A stretch of 13,571 nucleotides of DNA from Flavobacteriaceae bacterium. GTDB lineage: Bacteria; Bacteroidota; Bacteroidia; Flavobacteriales; Weeksellaceae. This document shows positions 6,442 to 13,571 of this stretch, piece by piece (position 1 is the stretch's first letter; each line of letters opens with the position of its first letter). Under the pieces are notes generated by a model. It ran no database searches. It had not been told where the DNA came from and was given only the letters and a program-made list of their open reading frames with translations. The stretch lies in contig JAITOO010000048.1 in NCBI GenBank assembly GCA_031289875.1, positions 1-13,571 of the forward strand. Reading direction: 5' to 3'. The translations under genes and the position numbers were made by a program.

Positions 6442-6468
6442 TTGGTAAATCAAAATACACTATTTTTG
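6442..6468 (+). promoter_or_regulatory. Putative promoter of ogt
   Basis: TTG at 6442-6444 and TATTTTTG at 6461-6468 match the Bacteroidota -33 and -7 boxes with a 16-nt spacer, slightly short. Transcription would begin near 6474, giving a leader of about 13 nt. This TTG is the alternative start of the longer frame, so the ATG at 6487 is preferred. Confidence 0.5.
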
Positions 6469-6486
6469 TTTATTAATTACAAACAA

Positions 6487-7011
6487 ATGGATGCCTTAGA
6501 TATACAATATCATCAAACGCCTGTCGGAGAGCTGGTTTTAGGATCTTTTGGCAACCGGTTGTGTCTTTGCGATTGGAAGTTTAGAAAAAATAGAGCGCCG
6601 ATTGATAAAAGAATAAAAAACTGCCTGCATGTTGAATTTGTCGAGGAAAACTCTGAAACTCTTACACTTGCTACTCATCAGCTTGATGAATATTTTGAGC
6701 GAAAAAGAGAAAAATTCACTGTTCCACTTCTATTCTGCGGTACGGATTTTCAAAAATGGGTCTGGAATGAACTGCTAAAAATTCCTTATGGAAAAACGCT
6801 CTCTTATTTGGAACTTTCTAAAAATGTGAATAATACAAAAGCTGTTCGAGCGGTTGCTTCTGCTAACGGAGCAAATGCGCTCTCCCTTTTCGTTCCCTGC
6901 CACCGAGTTGTTGGCTCAGACAATAAGTTGGTCGGTTATGCGGGCGGTCTTCAAGCAAAAAAGAAATTGCTGGAATTGGAAAAAAATGAACTTCAACAAG
7001 AATTGTTTTAA
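6487..7011 (+). CDS. ogt: Methylated-DNA--protein-cysteine methyltransferase
   Basis: A suicide DNA-repair protein that moves alkyl groups from O6-alkylguanine (and O4-alkylthymine) to its own cysteine. The 174-residue protein has a divergent N-terminal domain (1-80) and the standard C-terminal domain (about 85-165). The active site is VPCHRVVG with the acceptor Cys at 138. The DNA-binding helix carries the RAVASANG motif, with Arg121 as the probable base-flipping finger, and the tail has the conserved GYAGGL. No Ada-type AraC regulator domain is attached, so it is a stand-alone Ogt/MGMT type. The start at 6487 follows a good promoter; the family-like sequence begins right after it. It is divergent from lysS with a 105-bp gap. 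The next gene starts 19 nt after its stop. Confidence 0.93.
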   Translation: MDALDIQYHQTPVGELVLGSFGNRLCLCDWKFRKNRAPIDKRIKNCLHVEFVEENSETLTLATHQLDEYFERKREKFTVPLLFCGTDFQKWVWNELLKIPYGKTLSYLELSKNVNNTKAVRAVASANGANALSLFVPCHRVVGSDNKLVGYAGGLQAKKKLLELEKNELQQELF

Positions 7012-7016
7012 TTTTG
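7009..7016 (+). promoter_or_regulatory. Putative -7 element before the sugar transferase
   Basis: TAATTTTG, an exact TAnnTTTG, overlaps the last codon and stop of ogt and sits 14 nt ahead of the next ATG. No -33 at normal spacing was seen, so the gene may also be read from the ogt promoter. Confidence 0.35.
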
Positions 7017-7030
7017 CACTTTGATTCAGA

Positions 7031-7606
7031 ATGAAATCCGTCAAAAGCATATTCGATTTTTTTTCAGCGCTCATCTTGCTGATTATCTTATTTATACCCT
7101 TAATTATTTTCTGTTTCATCGCTACGATAGACACCGGTCAGAGCGGTTTGTTTGTTCAAAAAAGGATTGGAAAAAATGGAGAGATTTTCAACATATTGAA
7201 AATCAGGACAATGGAGGGGGTGTACGCTTCGGCGGTTACCACTAACGCAATGAAAATCACGTCGTTCGGCAGATTTTTGCGCAAATACAAATTGGACGAA
7301 CTTCCTCAACTTATCAATATCGTTAAAGGAGAAATGTCTTGGGTAGGTCCCCGCCCTGACGTGCAAGGCTATGCAGACGTTTTGACCGGCGATGACCGAA
7401 TTATTCTTTCCGTCAGACCGGGAATTACGGGACCTGCACAAATCAAATACCGAAACGAAGAAAAAATTTTGTCGCAGTTCGAAAATCCGCAACAGTACAA
7501 TGACGAGGTTTTGTGGAAAGACAAGGTTGAAATCAATAAAAATTATGTGAAAAACTGGAATTTTTGGCAAGATTTTAAATATTTGTGGGGAACAGTTTTT
7601 CACTAA
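7031..7606 (+). CDS. Small phosphoglycosyl transferase, PglC-like
   Basis: A 191-residue member of the bacterial sugar transferase family (monotopic phosphoglycosyl transferases such as PglC and the catalytic domain of WcaJ). It would start glycan assembly by moving a sugar-1-phosphate from a nucleotide sugar to undecaprenyl phosphate at the inner membrane. One hydrophobic segment at 10-31 fits the re-entrant membrane helix. Core motifs follow in order: FVQKRIGKNG (41-50), FNILKIRTM (53-61), RKYKLDELPQL (84-94) with the Asp89-Glu90 catalytic pair, MSWVGPRPD (102-110) and RPGITG (129-134). The multi-helix N-terminal domain of the WcaJ type is absent. No other glycan or capsule genes lie beside it, so the product (O-antigen, capsule or glycoprotein glycan) cannot be read from context. 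Confidence 0.92.
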   Translation: MKSVKSIFDFFSALILLIILFIPLIIFCFIATIDTGQSGLFVQKRIGKNGEIFNILKIRTMEGVYASAVTTNAMKITSFGRFLRKYKLDELPQLINIVKGEMSWVGPRPDVQGYADVLTGDDRIILSVRPGITGPAQIKYRNEEKILSQFENPQQYNDEVLWKDKVEINKNYVKNWNFWQDFKYLWGTVFH

Positions 7607-7664
7607 AAATCGTAAAAAATCATGCCGGATTTTGTGAAAAATTAACATATCTTCAACAGTTTCC

Positions 7665-7698
7665 TTTGAGCGGCTTAAAAAAATTAACCCTATATTTG
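7665..7698 (+). promoter_or_regulatory. Promoter of the DedA gene
   Basis: TTTG at 7665-7668, a 22-nt spacer, then TATATTTG at 7691-7698: both Bacteroidota boxes with acceptable spacing. The start codon at 7717 would follow a leader of about 13 nt. This also fixes the start, since the longer frame from 7585 would run through the promoter. Confidence 0.6.
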
Positions 7699-7716
7699 CA
7701 AAAATTTTTCGCACAC

Positions 7717-8424
7717 ATGAATGATTTTAGTTGGGGACAACTTCTGAACCCCGAATTTTACATAAATTTTGAATTAGGCGGAATTAGATTGGGAATTTAT
7801 GTAGTTTTGCTTATCGTTTTCGCAGAAACAGGCTTGTTTGCAGGATTTTTTTTGCCGGGCGATAGTTTGCTGTTTCTATCAGGAATTTACAGCCGAGACT
7901 TGGTGCAGGAACTTTTCACGATTGAGTCCGATTTTCTCAACGTGTTCGTTTTGGGCTGCTTGGTTTCTTTGGCAGGAATTATCGGAAACGAAGTCGGATA
8001 CTGGTTTGGACGCAAAAGCGGACCCTTTTTGTACAGTCGCAAAGACACCCTGATTTTCAAGAAAAAATACCTGTTCAAAGCCCGCGATTTCTACGAACAA
8101 TATGGCGGCGGAACGATTATTTTTGCGCGTTTTCTACCTATTATCAGAACCTTTGCCCCGATTGTGGGAGGAATCGTGCAAATGAATAAAGCCAAGTTTG
8201 TGTTGTTCAATATTGTAGGCTCAATGGCATGGTCGTTTTCCTTGATTTTTGCAGGACATTATTTATATAAATTCTTCTTAAAAACAATAAATTTCGATTT
8301 GAAAGAACACATAGAAATCATCGTGTTAGGCATCGTCATCGTAACTACTGCACCTGTGTTGTTCAAACTCTTTTTTGGCAAAAGCAAAAATTCCGAAGAC
8401 TACGAAGATTCTGAAAAAAAATAA
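7717..8424 (+). CDS. DedA family membrane protein
   Basis: A 235-residue inner-membrane protein of the DedA/VTT family, which includes flippases that recycle undecaprenyl phosphate or move phosphatidylethanolamine. Signature motifs are clear: AETGLFAGFFLPGDSLLFLSG (36-56), with the conserved Glu and Gly-Asp; GNEVGYWFGRK (90-100); and FARFLPIIRTFAPIVGGIVQM (136-156), with Arg138 and Arg144. Hydrophobic segments lie at about 25-56, 74-96, 144-182 and 199-220, and the tail is charged. The chosen ATG at 7717 gives a family-length N-terminus and follows a good promoter; the frame upstream of it is non-family sequence. The exact lipid substrate is unknown. The nearby phosphoglycosyl transferase also uses undecaprenyl phosphate, but separate promoters make a working link speculative. 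Confidence 0.93.
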   Translation: MNDFSWGQLLNPEFYINFELGGIRLGIYVVLLIVFAETGLFAGFFLPGDSLLFLSGIYSRDLVQELFTIESDFLNVFVLGCLVSLAGIIGNEVGYWFGRKSGPFLYSRKDTLIFKKKYLFKARDFYEQYGGGTIIFARFLPIIRTFAPIVGGIVQMNKAKFVLFNIVGSMAWSFSLIFAGHYLYKFFLKTINFDLKEHIEIIVLGIVIVTTAPVLFKLFFGKSKNSEDYEDSEKK

Positions 8425-8618
8425 TTTATATTAATTACAAATTAAAAAACATTTCCTTATAATTTTGTTTTTAAATAGCTATGAATAAATGATTTGCATG
8501 TTTATTTTTTGCGAAAAAGATAAATTTTTATTCATTTACTGATTTATATCATTCAAAATAAGTCCTATCATCTTTGCCATATTAAGACAATTAGTTAAAT
8601 TGCGCCCAAATTCGCAGT
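8425..8618. other. AT-rich intergenic region with an orphan -7 box
   Basis: This 194-bp gap holds an exact TAATTTTG -7 box at 8460-8467 on plus, too far from the next start for a short leader. An inverted repeat follows, ATGAATAAA (8481-8489) with TTTATTCAT (8527-8535) and a 37-nt loop. Only tiny frames of 3 and 14 codons follow. A small RNA or a long leader is possible, but the DNA is so AT-rich that chance explains this well. No strong terminator after the DedA gene was seen. Confidence 0.3.
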
Positions 8619-8999
8619 ATGAGTAAAGTAAAATACCAGTTGGAATTTGCCATGAACAGTTCTATCTCCTTGTTGTTCGATTACATAGGGACTTCGTCAG
8701 GCATGAGCGAATGGCTGGCAGACGAGGTGAGGGAGCGCGGAGACGAATTTATTTTCGTATGGAGCGGACAAGAAGAAGTAGCCAATTTGATTAGATATAA
8801 GGAAGAAGGTTTTGTGCGGTTTCGCTGGCAGGAAGACGAAGGCACGAAATACTATTGGGAACTCGCCATTCATGAAGACGAAATCACCAGTGACGTAGCT
8901 TTGGTTATTACCGATTTTGCAGAAGAAGACGATTTAGACCAATCCAAACTGTATTGGAGCAATTTAGTCGATGATTTGCGAAAAATTATCGGCTTTTGA
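8619..8999 (+). CDS. START-like domain protein
   Basis: A 126-residue cytosolic protein made of one START/SRPBCC-like fold as found widely in Bacteroidota (START_2 type). It begins YQLEFAMNSSISLLFDYIGT, the typical first strand and helix, followed by SEWLADEVRERGDEFIFVW, repeated amphipathic strands (FVRFRWQEDEGTKYYWELAI, DVALVITDFAEE), and a long closing helix ending LRKIIGF. It has no signal peptide or membrane segment and is strongly acidic. The fold usually binds a hydrophobic ligand, but no ligand or partner is known to me for this family. It lies 51 bp upstream of a class IV aminotransferase homologue, an adjacency I recall in other Flavobacteriales, which hints at a shared though unknown role. 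Family length and start match. Confidence 0.85.
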   Translation: MSKVKYQLEFAMNSSISLLFDYIGTSSGMSEWLADEVRERGDEFIFVWSGQEEVANLIRYKEEGFVRFRWQEDEGTKYYWELAIHEDEITSDVALVITDFAEEDDLDQSKLYWSNLVDDLRKIIGF

Positions 9000-9050
9000 T
9001 TTTTCCGTTTTTTCATTCGTAAAAATCTATAATTCTTAAACTTATAATTT

Positions 9051-9884
9051 ATGAAGATTATTTTTAATCATCAGGCAATTGATGAAGAAAACTTATTGAT
9101 AAAATACACCGAACATAGCTTGTTTTCAGGTGATTACGTGCAGGCATTCTGTTGGTTTTTTCAGAAAAAACTTCTTTTTTGGGAAGACGTTTATTTTCAA
9201 TTGATGGCTTCAATGCGAAAAATGAGAATGGAAATTCCTCAAAATTTCACACCTGAATTGTTTGAAAAAGAAATAGTTGATTTAATTAATGAAAACCTAT
9301 CAACGCAGGGAACTGTAAAAATTACGGTTTTTAGAAAATCAGATTCGGCTGTTGATTATGTCAGTGAAATTTTGCCCTATAAAAATTTTATCGAACTCCA
9401 AGATAACGAACTTGACATCTACAAGGAAATCAATATTTTTCCGAATTTGTTATCAGGAATTTACATTTTTCAGCCCGTCAATCTGCCGGCTCGAAAATAT
9501 GCACAAGAGAATGATTTGCAGGAAGTTATCATCTTGAACGATAAAAAGAATATTGCCCGCGCAGTTTCAGGCAATATTTTCATGATTCAAAATAACGAAA
9601 TCCGCTCCAATCCTCCTTTTGACGGGGCTTTTCTCTCTTCGCTAAAAAAGAATTTCATTACTTTCCTGCGGGAGGAAACCGATTATATCTATCGGGAAGA
9701 AACGCTGTCGCCGTTTCAAACGCAGTCGGTGCAGGAGATTTTTATTTTGAGTGATGAAAAAGGAGTAATTCCTGTTACAAAAATTCGAAAAACTACATTT
9801 TCTACCGACCGAACACTGTTTTTGGTCAAGAAATTTATCGGCTATGCAGTAAAAAAAAATTCAGACAATCCAAATCTGTCTTAA
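9051..9884 (+). CDS. Class IV aminotransferase homologue lacking key PLP residues
   Basis: A 277-residue protein with the class IV aminotransferase fold (branched-chain and D-amino-acid aminotransferases, aminodeoxychorismate lyase). Family landmarks are present: VYFQLMASMRKMRMEIP (47-63), ITVFR (91-95), LQEVIILND (156-164), SGNIFMI (173-179) and the C-terminal EIFILSDEKGVIPVTKIR. However, the position of the Schiff-base lysine, normally in an SSxK-type motif, appears to be Tyr138 (LLSGIY, 133-138). The glutamate six residues before the Phe... region, normally contacting the PLP ring nitrogen, appears to be Arg170 (IARAVSGNIF). The usual GDGVFET is GDYVQAF at 27-33. These are by-eye alignments. 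The frame is intact and codon use looks normal, so it is an expressed, probably non-PLP or catalytically dead paralogue rather than a broken gene. Confidence 0.8.
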   Translation: MKIIFNHQAIDEENLLIKYTEHSLFSGDYVQAFCWFFQKKLLFWEDVYFQLMASMRKMRMEIPQNFTPELFEKEIVDLINENLSTQGTVKITVFRKSDSAVDYVSEILPYKNFIELQDNELDIYKEINIFPNLLSGIYIFQPVNLPARKYAQENDLQEVIILNDKKNIARAVSGNIFMIQNNEIRSNPPFDGAFLSSLKKNFITFLREETDYIYREETLSPFQTQSVQEIFILSDEKGVIPVTKIRKTTFSTDRTLFLVKKFIGYAVKKNSDNPNLS

Positions 9885-9963
9885 AAGCAGGCGATTTTTT
9901 TTAATTTTTCTGTTGAAATCCTTAAAGTTTGAAATTTCCTTATTTTCCTAATTTGTCAGGACA

Positions 9964-9994
9964 TTGCATTTCGATAATATCTTTACTATCTTTG
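9964..9994 (+). promoter_or_regulatory. Promoter of the recQ-fmt operon
   Basis: TTG at 9964-9966, a 20-nt spacer and TATCTTTG at 9987-9994: a near-ideal Bacteroidota promoter. The implied transcript starts around 10000, about 10 nt ahead of the TTG start at 10011, which supports that start. Confidence 0.65.
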
Positions 9995-10010
9995 TGCAAA
10001 ATACAAAATT

Positions 10011-11897
10011 TTGGACTTTTCTTTGCCTGAGAAAATATTGCATCATTATTGGGGATACGACCATTTCAGAGACCCGCAGAAAGAGATTATTCTCAGCATT
10101 TTAGACGGCATTAACACCGTTGCGCTTCTGCCGACGGGTGCCGGAAAATCTATTTGCTATCAAGTTCCCGCCCTCATGAGTATGGGGGTTTGCCTCGTCA
10201 TTTCCCCGCTTTTGGCGTTGATAAAAGATCAGGTTTTTCAGTTGAAAAGACGGCAGATTTCTGCCGAATATCTTTCTTCCGACCAAACGCCCGAACAGCA
10301 ATACACGGTTTTTGAAAGGCTTAAAAACAAAGAAATCAAATTGTTGTATGTCTCTCCTGAAAGGCTTTTGAATAAAACTTTTTTGGAGGTAGTTCGCGAT
10401 ATTCAAATTTCGTTTTTAGCGGTTGATGAAGCGCACTGCATCTCCGAATGGGGCAACGATTTTCGACCTTCCTATCAGCAAATCAAAGACTTTCGGCAGC
10501 ATATCGGAATGCAGATTCCCTGCATTGCAATGACGGCAACCGCCACTGAAAAAGTTTTGGAAGAAATTATTTTAAAACTGCAACTTAAAGAAGCTCAGGT
10601 TTTTAAAAAATCTTATGAACGAGAAAATCTGTCGCTCAGCATTGTGAAAACCGAAGACAAAATCGGACAAATAGAACGGATTTTAAAAAAACATCAAGGT
10701 TCGGGAATTATTTATTGCCGCACGAGAAACGAAACAAAAAATATTTGGCAAGTTCTCGAACACAAAGGCTTTGACGTAGATTTTTACCATGCGGGGCTGC
10801 CGCTGTCCGAAAAAATCCGAAAACAAGAAGAATGGACGGAAAGTCCGACCAAAGTATTGATTTCCACCAACGCTTTCGGCATGGGTATTGACAAGGAAAA
10901 TGTACGTCTCGTCATACATCTTTCGCCCCCCTATTCTTTGGAAAATTATTATCAGGAAGTTGGGCGTGCAGGGCGCGACGGACGGTTGTCTCAGGCTTTT
11001 CTGTTTTGGTCTGAAAATGAACTCGCTGAAATTGAGACCTCTATAAAAAACTCCATTCCCTCTTGGCTGGAATATGAAAAAATTATAAAATATTTGTATT
11101 CTTTGTATGGAATTGCTCCCAATGAATTGGCTGACAATTATTTTGACTTTAATTTTCATGAATTTCAGCAAAGTTTGAAAATCCATAAAAACAAAATCAT
11201 CAACGTGCTGGAATATCTGAATAACAGCAGTTTGCTTCATTGGAACTATGAACCGGCGGACAGCCGTCTGCAATTCAAATTTCCTGCGGAAAAATTGGAC
11301 AAAAAGTATTTTTTCGAAAAAGATTTTGAAATTATTGAGCAGATTTCGAGAAAAGTCATCGGCATTTTCAGCCATTCCGTTAAATTTTCCGAGAAGAAAC
11401 TCGCAGACGCTCTGATGATTTCACATGCCCGCCTTCGTTATATTTTATTGAAATACAGCCAATCAGGCGAGTTGTTGTATATCGACGGCAACAAACAGAA
11501 AATCAATTTCTTGTCTCCAAGAAATGACGAACTTCTATTCAACGAATACCGAAAAAAATTTGCCTTAATTCAAGAAAATAAATGGCGGAAATTTAAAGAA
11601 TTAGAATTTTTTATTCAAAATACAAAATTCTGCCGAATGAAGCTCATTTTGGGCTATTTCGGCGAAAAAATCAAGCACAACTGCGAAAAATGCGATGTCT
11701 GCCGACAAAAAGTTAAAACTAAAAATCCGGTACAAGACATTTTTCTTTTTATTGGAGAAAAAATCCGAAAAAAAGATGAAATTTACTCTGAATTTCAAGA
11801 GTTTACCTTTGATGAAATCCACGAAGTTTTGCAGGAACTCATCTCGGAAGAAAAAATCAAATTATTGAATTTTAACACTTATACCATTCATGAATAG
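10011..11897 (+). CDS. recQ: ATP-dependent DNA helicase RecQ
   Basis: A superfamily 2 helicase unwinding DNA 3' to 5' in recombination and fork repair. The 628-residue protein has motif 0 around HFRDPQ (18-23), Walker A LLPTGAGKS (39-47), DEAH box (139-142) joined to the aromatic-rich loop AHCISEWGNDFRPSY (141-155), motif III MTATAT (174-179), motif V STNAFGMGIDKENV (285-298) and motif VI YYQEVGRAGRDG (313-324). Four zinc cysteines lie at 541, 558, 561 and 564 (NCEKCDVC), unusually far past motif VI compared with E. coli (about 220 residues rather than about 60). As I recall, this is the arrangement of the short Bacteroidota RecQ, with helical and winged-helix sequence in between. No HRDC domain. 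The start is TTG at 10011, set by the promoter; the next Met is inside the core. It overlaps fmt by 8 nt. Confidence 0.95.
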   Translation: MDFSLPEKILHHYWGYDHFRDPQKEIILSILDGINTVALLPTGAGKSICYQVPALMSMGVCLVISPLLALIKDQVFQLKRRQISAEYLSSDQTPEQQYTVFERLKNKEIKLLYVSPERLLNKTFLEVVRDIQISFLAVDEAHCISEWGNDFRPSYQQIKDFRQHIGMQIPCIAMTATATEKVLEEIILKLQLKEAQVFKKSYERENLSLSIVKTEDKIGQIERILKKHQGSGIIYCRTRNETKNIWQVLEHKGFDVDFYHAGLPLSEKIRKQEEWTESPTKVLISTNAFGMGIDKENVRLVIHLSPPYSLENYYQEVGRAGRDGRLSQAFLFWSENELAEIETSIKNSIPSWLEYEKIIKYLYSLYGIAPNELADNYFDFNFHEFQQSLKIHKNKIINVLEYLNNSSLLHWNYEPADSRLQFKFPAEKLDKKYFFEKDFEIIEQISRKVIGIFSHSVKFSEKKLADALMISHARLRYILLKYSQSGELLYIDGNKQKINFLSPRNDELLFNEYRKKFALIQENKWRKFKELEFFIQNTKFCRMKLILGYFGEKIKHNCEKCDVCRQKVKTKNPVQDIFLFIGEKIRKKDEIYSEFQEFTFDEIHEVLQELISEEKIKLLNFNTYTIHE

Positions 11898-12843
11898 ACA
11901 GTTACGAGTTATTTTTATGGGAACTCCTGAATTTGCCGTTGCTCAATTGGACGAAATTATGAAGTCGCAACATGAAGTAATTGCGGTAGTTACCACGCCG
12001 GACAAGCCCTCAGGGCGCGGACAGAAACTGTCGGAATCTGCCGTGAAAAAATATGCTTTGGAACACCAACTGCCTGTATTACAGCCTGAAAAATTAAAAA
12101 CCCCCGAATTTATTTCTCAACTCACTGTATTTCAACCTGATGTCATTGTGGTGGTAGCGTTCCGAATGCTCCCAAAAGAGGTCTGGACACTTCCGAAACT
12201 TGGGACGTTCAACCTTCATGCTTCTCTGCTTCCGCAGTATCGAGGCGCTTCGCCGATTAATTTTGCCCTCATCAACGGCGACAAAGAAAGCGGCGTTACG
12301 ACTTTCCTCATCGACGAAAAAATCGACACGGGCGGAATTTTATTGCAGGCAAAAATTCCGATTGAAAATAGCGACGACGCAGGTTCGCTCCACGACAAAT
12401 TGATGAATCTCGGCAGAAAATTAGTGGTGGAAACGCTGGACGGTTTGGCGGACGGAAGCCTGCAACCTGACCATCAACTTGTTGAAAATGAGATTAAATA
12501 TGCTCCAAAAATTTTTAAGGAAGATTGCCAAATCCATTGGGAACAGCCTTTGGAAAAAATCCACAATCTTGTGCGCGGACTCAGTCCTTATCCGACGGCG
12601 TTTACGCATTTGTATTCAGGAAATTCTTCCAAAATTTTGAAAATTTTTAAAGGCTATTACGAAGAAACAAAACATATTCTGCCTGTCGGAACAGCGGTTG
12701 CCGAAGGAAAAAAAATATTGAAAATTGCAGGCAAAGACGGCTTTTATTTTCCTCTGATTGTGCAAATTGAGGGTAAAAAAAGAATGAATATTGCCGATTT
12801 TCTCAACGGATGGGCGGAAAGGGAAAATTTAACAGTTAAATAG
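11890..12843 (+). CDS. fmt: Methionyl-tRNA formyltransferase
   Basis: It formylates the amino group of Met-tRNA-fMet using 10-formyl-tetrahydrofolate, making the initiator tRNA for translation. The 317-residue protein is of family length (E. coli 315). The N-terminal formyltransferase Rossmann domain begins LRVIFMGTPEFAV; the catalytic residues are Asn108 and His110 in FNLHASLLPQYRGASPI and Asp146 in IDTGGIL, the same numbers as in the E. coli enzyme. The C-terminal OB-like tRNA-binding domain starts around 207 and contains VRGLSPYPTAFT. The ATG lies inside the end of recQ, sharing ATGAATAG, so translation is probably coupled to it. The next gene starts 6 nt after the stop. No def gene is present nearby. 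Confidence 0.97.
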   Translation: MNRQLRVIFMGTPEFAVAQLDEIMKSQHEVIAVVTTPDKPSGRGQKLSESAVKKYALEHQLPVLQPEKLKTPEFISQLTVFQPDVIVVVAFRMLPKEVWTLPKLGTFNLHASLLPQYRGASPINFALINGDKESGVTTFLIDEKIDTGGILLQAKIPIENSDDAGSLHDKLMNLGRKLVVETLDGLADGSLQPDHQLVENEIKYAPKIFKEDCQIHWEQPLEKIHNLVRGLSPYPTAFTHLYSGNSSKILKIFKGYYEETKHILPVGTAVAEGKKILKIAGKDGFYFPLIVQIEGKKRMNIADFLNGWAERENLTVK

Positions 12844-12849
12844 TTGAAA

Positions 12850-13571
12850 ATGACTGATTTTAAAAACATAAAACTCATTGCGGCAGATATGGACGGCACG
12901 CTGCTTCATTCCGACCATTCGCTGAATCCTGAGTTTTTCGCTATCTTTCAGCAACTTAGGGATTTAGGGATTTGCTTCACAGCGGCAAGCGGAAGGCAGT
13001 ACGCCAGCCTGAAAAGCGTTTTTGAGCGCATTCAAAACGAAATGTATTTTATTGCCGAAAACGGAGGTTATGTTACTTATCAAAATCAAAAGCTTATAGT
13101 TCAACAACTTGATGAAAATTTAATCAAAACGGCGATAGCTGTCTGTCGAAATTTGGCAAATACTTTTCCCGTGCTTTGTGGGACGGATATTGCTTATATT
13201 GAGGACGATAGTTTTTCGGAACTGATTTTTCCTTTCTATCCGAGACAGAAATTAGTGGAAAATCTACTCGAAGTGAAAGACGAAATCGTGAAAATTGCTG
13301 TGTATAACACGGAAAATGCTGAAAAAAAGGTCTATCCATATCTGGAAAATCTGGAAAACAACTATTTGGTGAAAGTTTCAGGAGAGTTCTGGGTCGATGT
13401 TTCCACTAAAACTTCAAACAAAGGCTTTGCGCTCAAACAGTTGCAAAAAATCCTCCACATTTCCAACAAAGAAACGATGGCTTTCGGAGACTACCTCAAC
13501 GACACGGAAATGATGCAGGAAGCCTGTTTCAGTTATGCCATGAGCAATGCGCACCCCGAGTTGAAAAAACT
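12850..13571 (+). CDS. Cof-type HAD-IIB family hydrolase, partial at the right edge
   Basis: The frame opens at ATG 12850, 6 nt after the fmt stop, and runs off the window after 240 codons; perhaps 20-30 residues are missing. It is a haloacid dehalogenase-like phosphatase of the Cof/IIB type, which acts on small phosphorylated metabolites. Motif I is AADMDGTLL with nucleophile Asp13 and acid/base Asp15, motif II is the TAASGR serine, motif III is the lysine in SNKGFAL, and motif IV is GDYLNDTEM with two acidic residues. The ending AMSNAHPELKK is typical of the subfamily. The cap domain lies between motifs II and III. Substrate cannot be predicted. It probably shares the recQ-fmt transcript. 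Confidence 0.92.
   Translation, partial: MTDFKNIKLIAADMDGTLLHSDHSLNPEFFAIFQQLRDLGICFTAASGRQYASLKSVFERIQNEMYFIAENGGYVTYQNQKLIVQQLDENLIKTAIAVCRNLANTFPVLCGTDIAYIEDDSFSELIFPFYPRQKLVENLLEVKDEIVKIAVYNTENAEKKVYPYLENLENNYLVKVSGEFWVDVSTKTSNKGFALKQLQKILHISNKETMAFGDYLNDTEMMQEACFSYAMSNAHPELKK

Noticed and set aside
6382-6486. T-box or other leader control of lysS
   Set aside because: The leader implied by the -7 box is too short for a T-box, which is also rare outside Firmicutes and relatives.
9870-9912. Terminator after the class IV aminotransferase homologue
   Set aside because: There is a run of eight T after GCGA, but the only nearby stem would have a 2-nt loop, so no credible hairpin supports it.
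10683-11375. A 230-codon minus-strand frame inside recQ
   Set aside because: It lies wholly antisense to intact recQ motifs and has a shadow-like Phe/Arg/Gln-rich composition.

Overview
The window looks like chromosomal DNA from a Bacteroidota bacterium, most likely order Flavobacteriales; the genus cannot be read from it. The evidence is the AT-rich intergenic DNA, repeated TAnnTTTG -7 promoter elements just ahead of starts, the absence of Shine-Dalgarno sequences, and several flavobacterial families: a START-like small protein, an HYC_CC_PP protein beside a TonB-dependent receptor, and a RecQ with its zinc cysteines near the C-terminus. No tRNA, rRNA, CRISPR array, insertion sequence or prophage was seen.

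Layout. Positions 1-421 hold the probable beginning of a minus-strand gene leaving the left edge, and out-of-frame coding-like DNA downstream of riboflavin synthase (ribE, minus, 422-1003). A probable minus-strand metal-uptake pair follows: a TonB-dependent receptor with a Cys-Cys pair in its plug (1131-3386) and, upstream, an HYC_CC_PP-type protein (3485-3883). A 204-bp divergent region rich in dyads and repeats separates that pair from a plus-strand outer-membrane beta-barrel gene (4088-4639). A bidirectional hairpin separates the barrel from convergent lysS (4675-6381). The rest reads rightward: ogt (6487-7011), a small phosphoglycosyl transferase (7031-7606), a DedA protein (7717-8424), a START-like protein (8619-8999), a class IV aminotransferase homologue (9051-9884), and a tight recQ-fmt-HAD operon (10011 to the right edge), in which recQ and fmt overlap by 8 nt.

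Most genes are housekeeping: flavin synthesis, lysyl-tRNA charging, initiator-tRNA formylation, alkylation repair and DNA unwinding. Nothing supports calling a new defence or mobile system. The best leads are: (1) an apparent single-base frameshift removing the C-terminal helix of riboflavin synthase; (2) an aminotransferase-fold protein that seems to have lost both its PLP-binding lysine and its pyridine-contacting glutamate; (3) the divergent metal-uptake/outer-membrane locus with three unexplained dyad or repeat elements. Promoter calls rest on pattern matching by eye to the Bacteroidota consensus.
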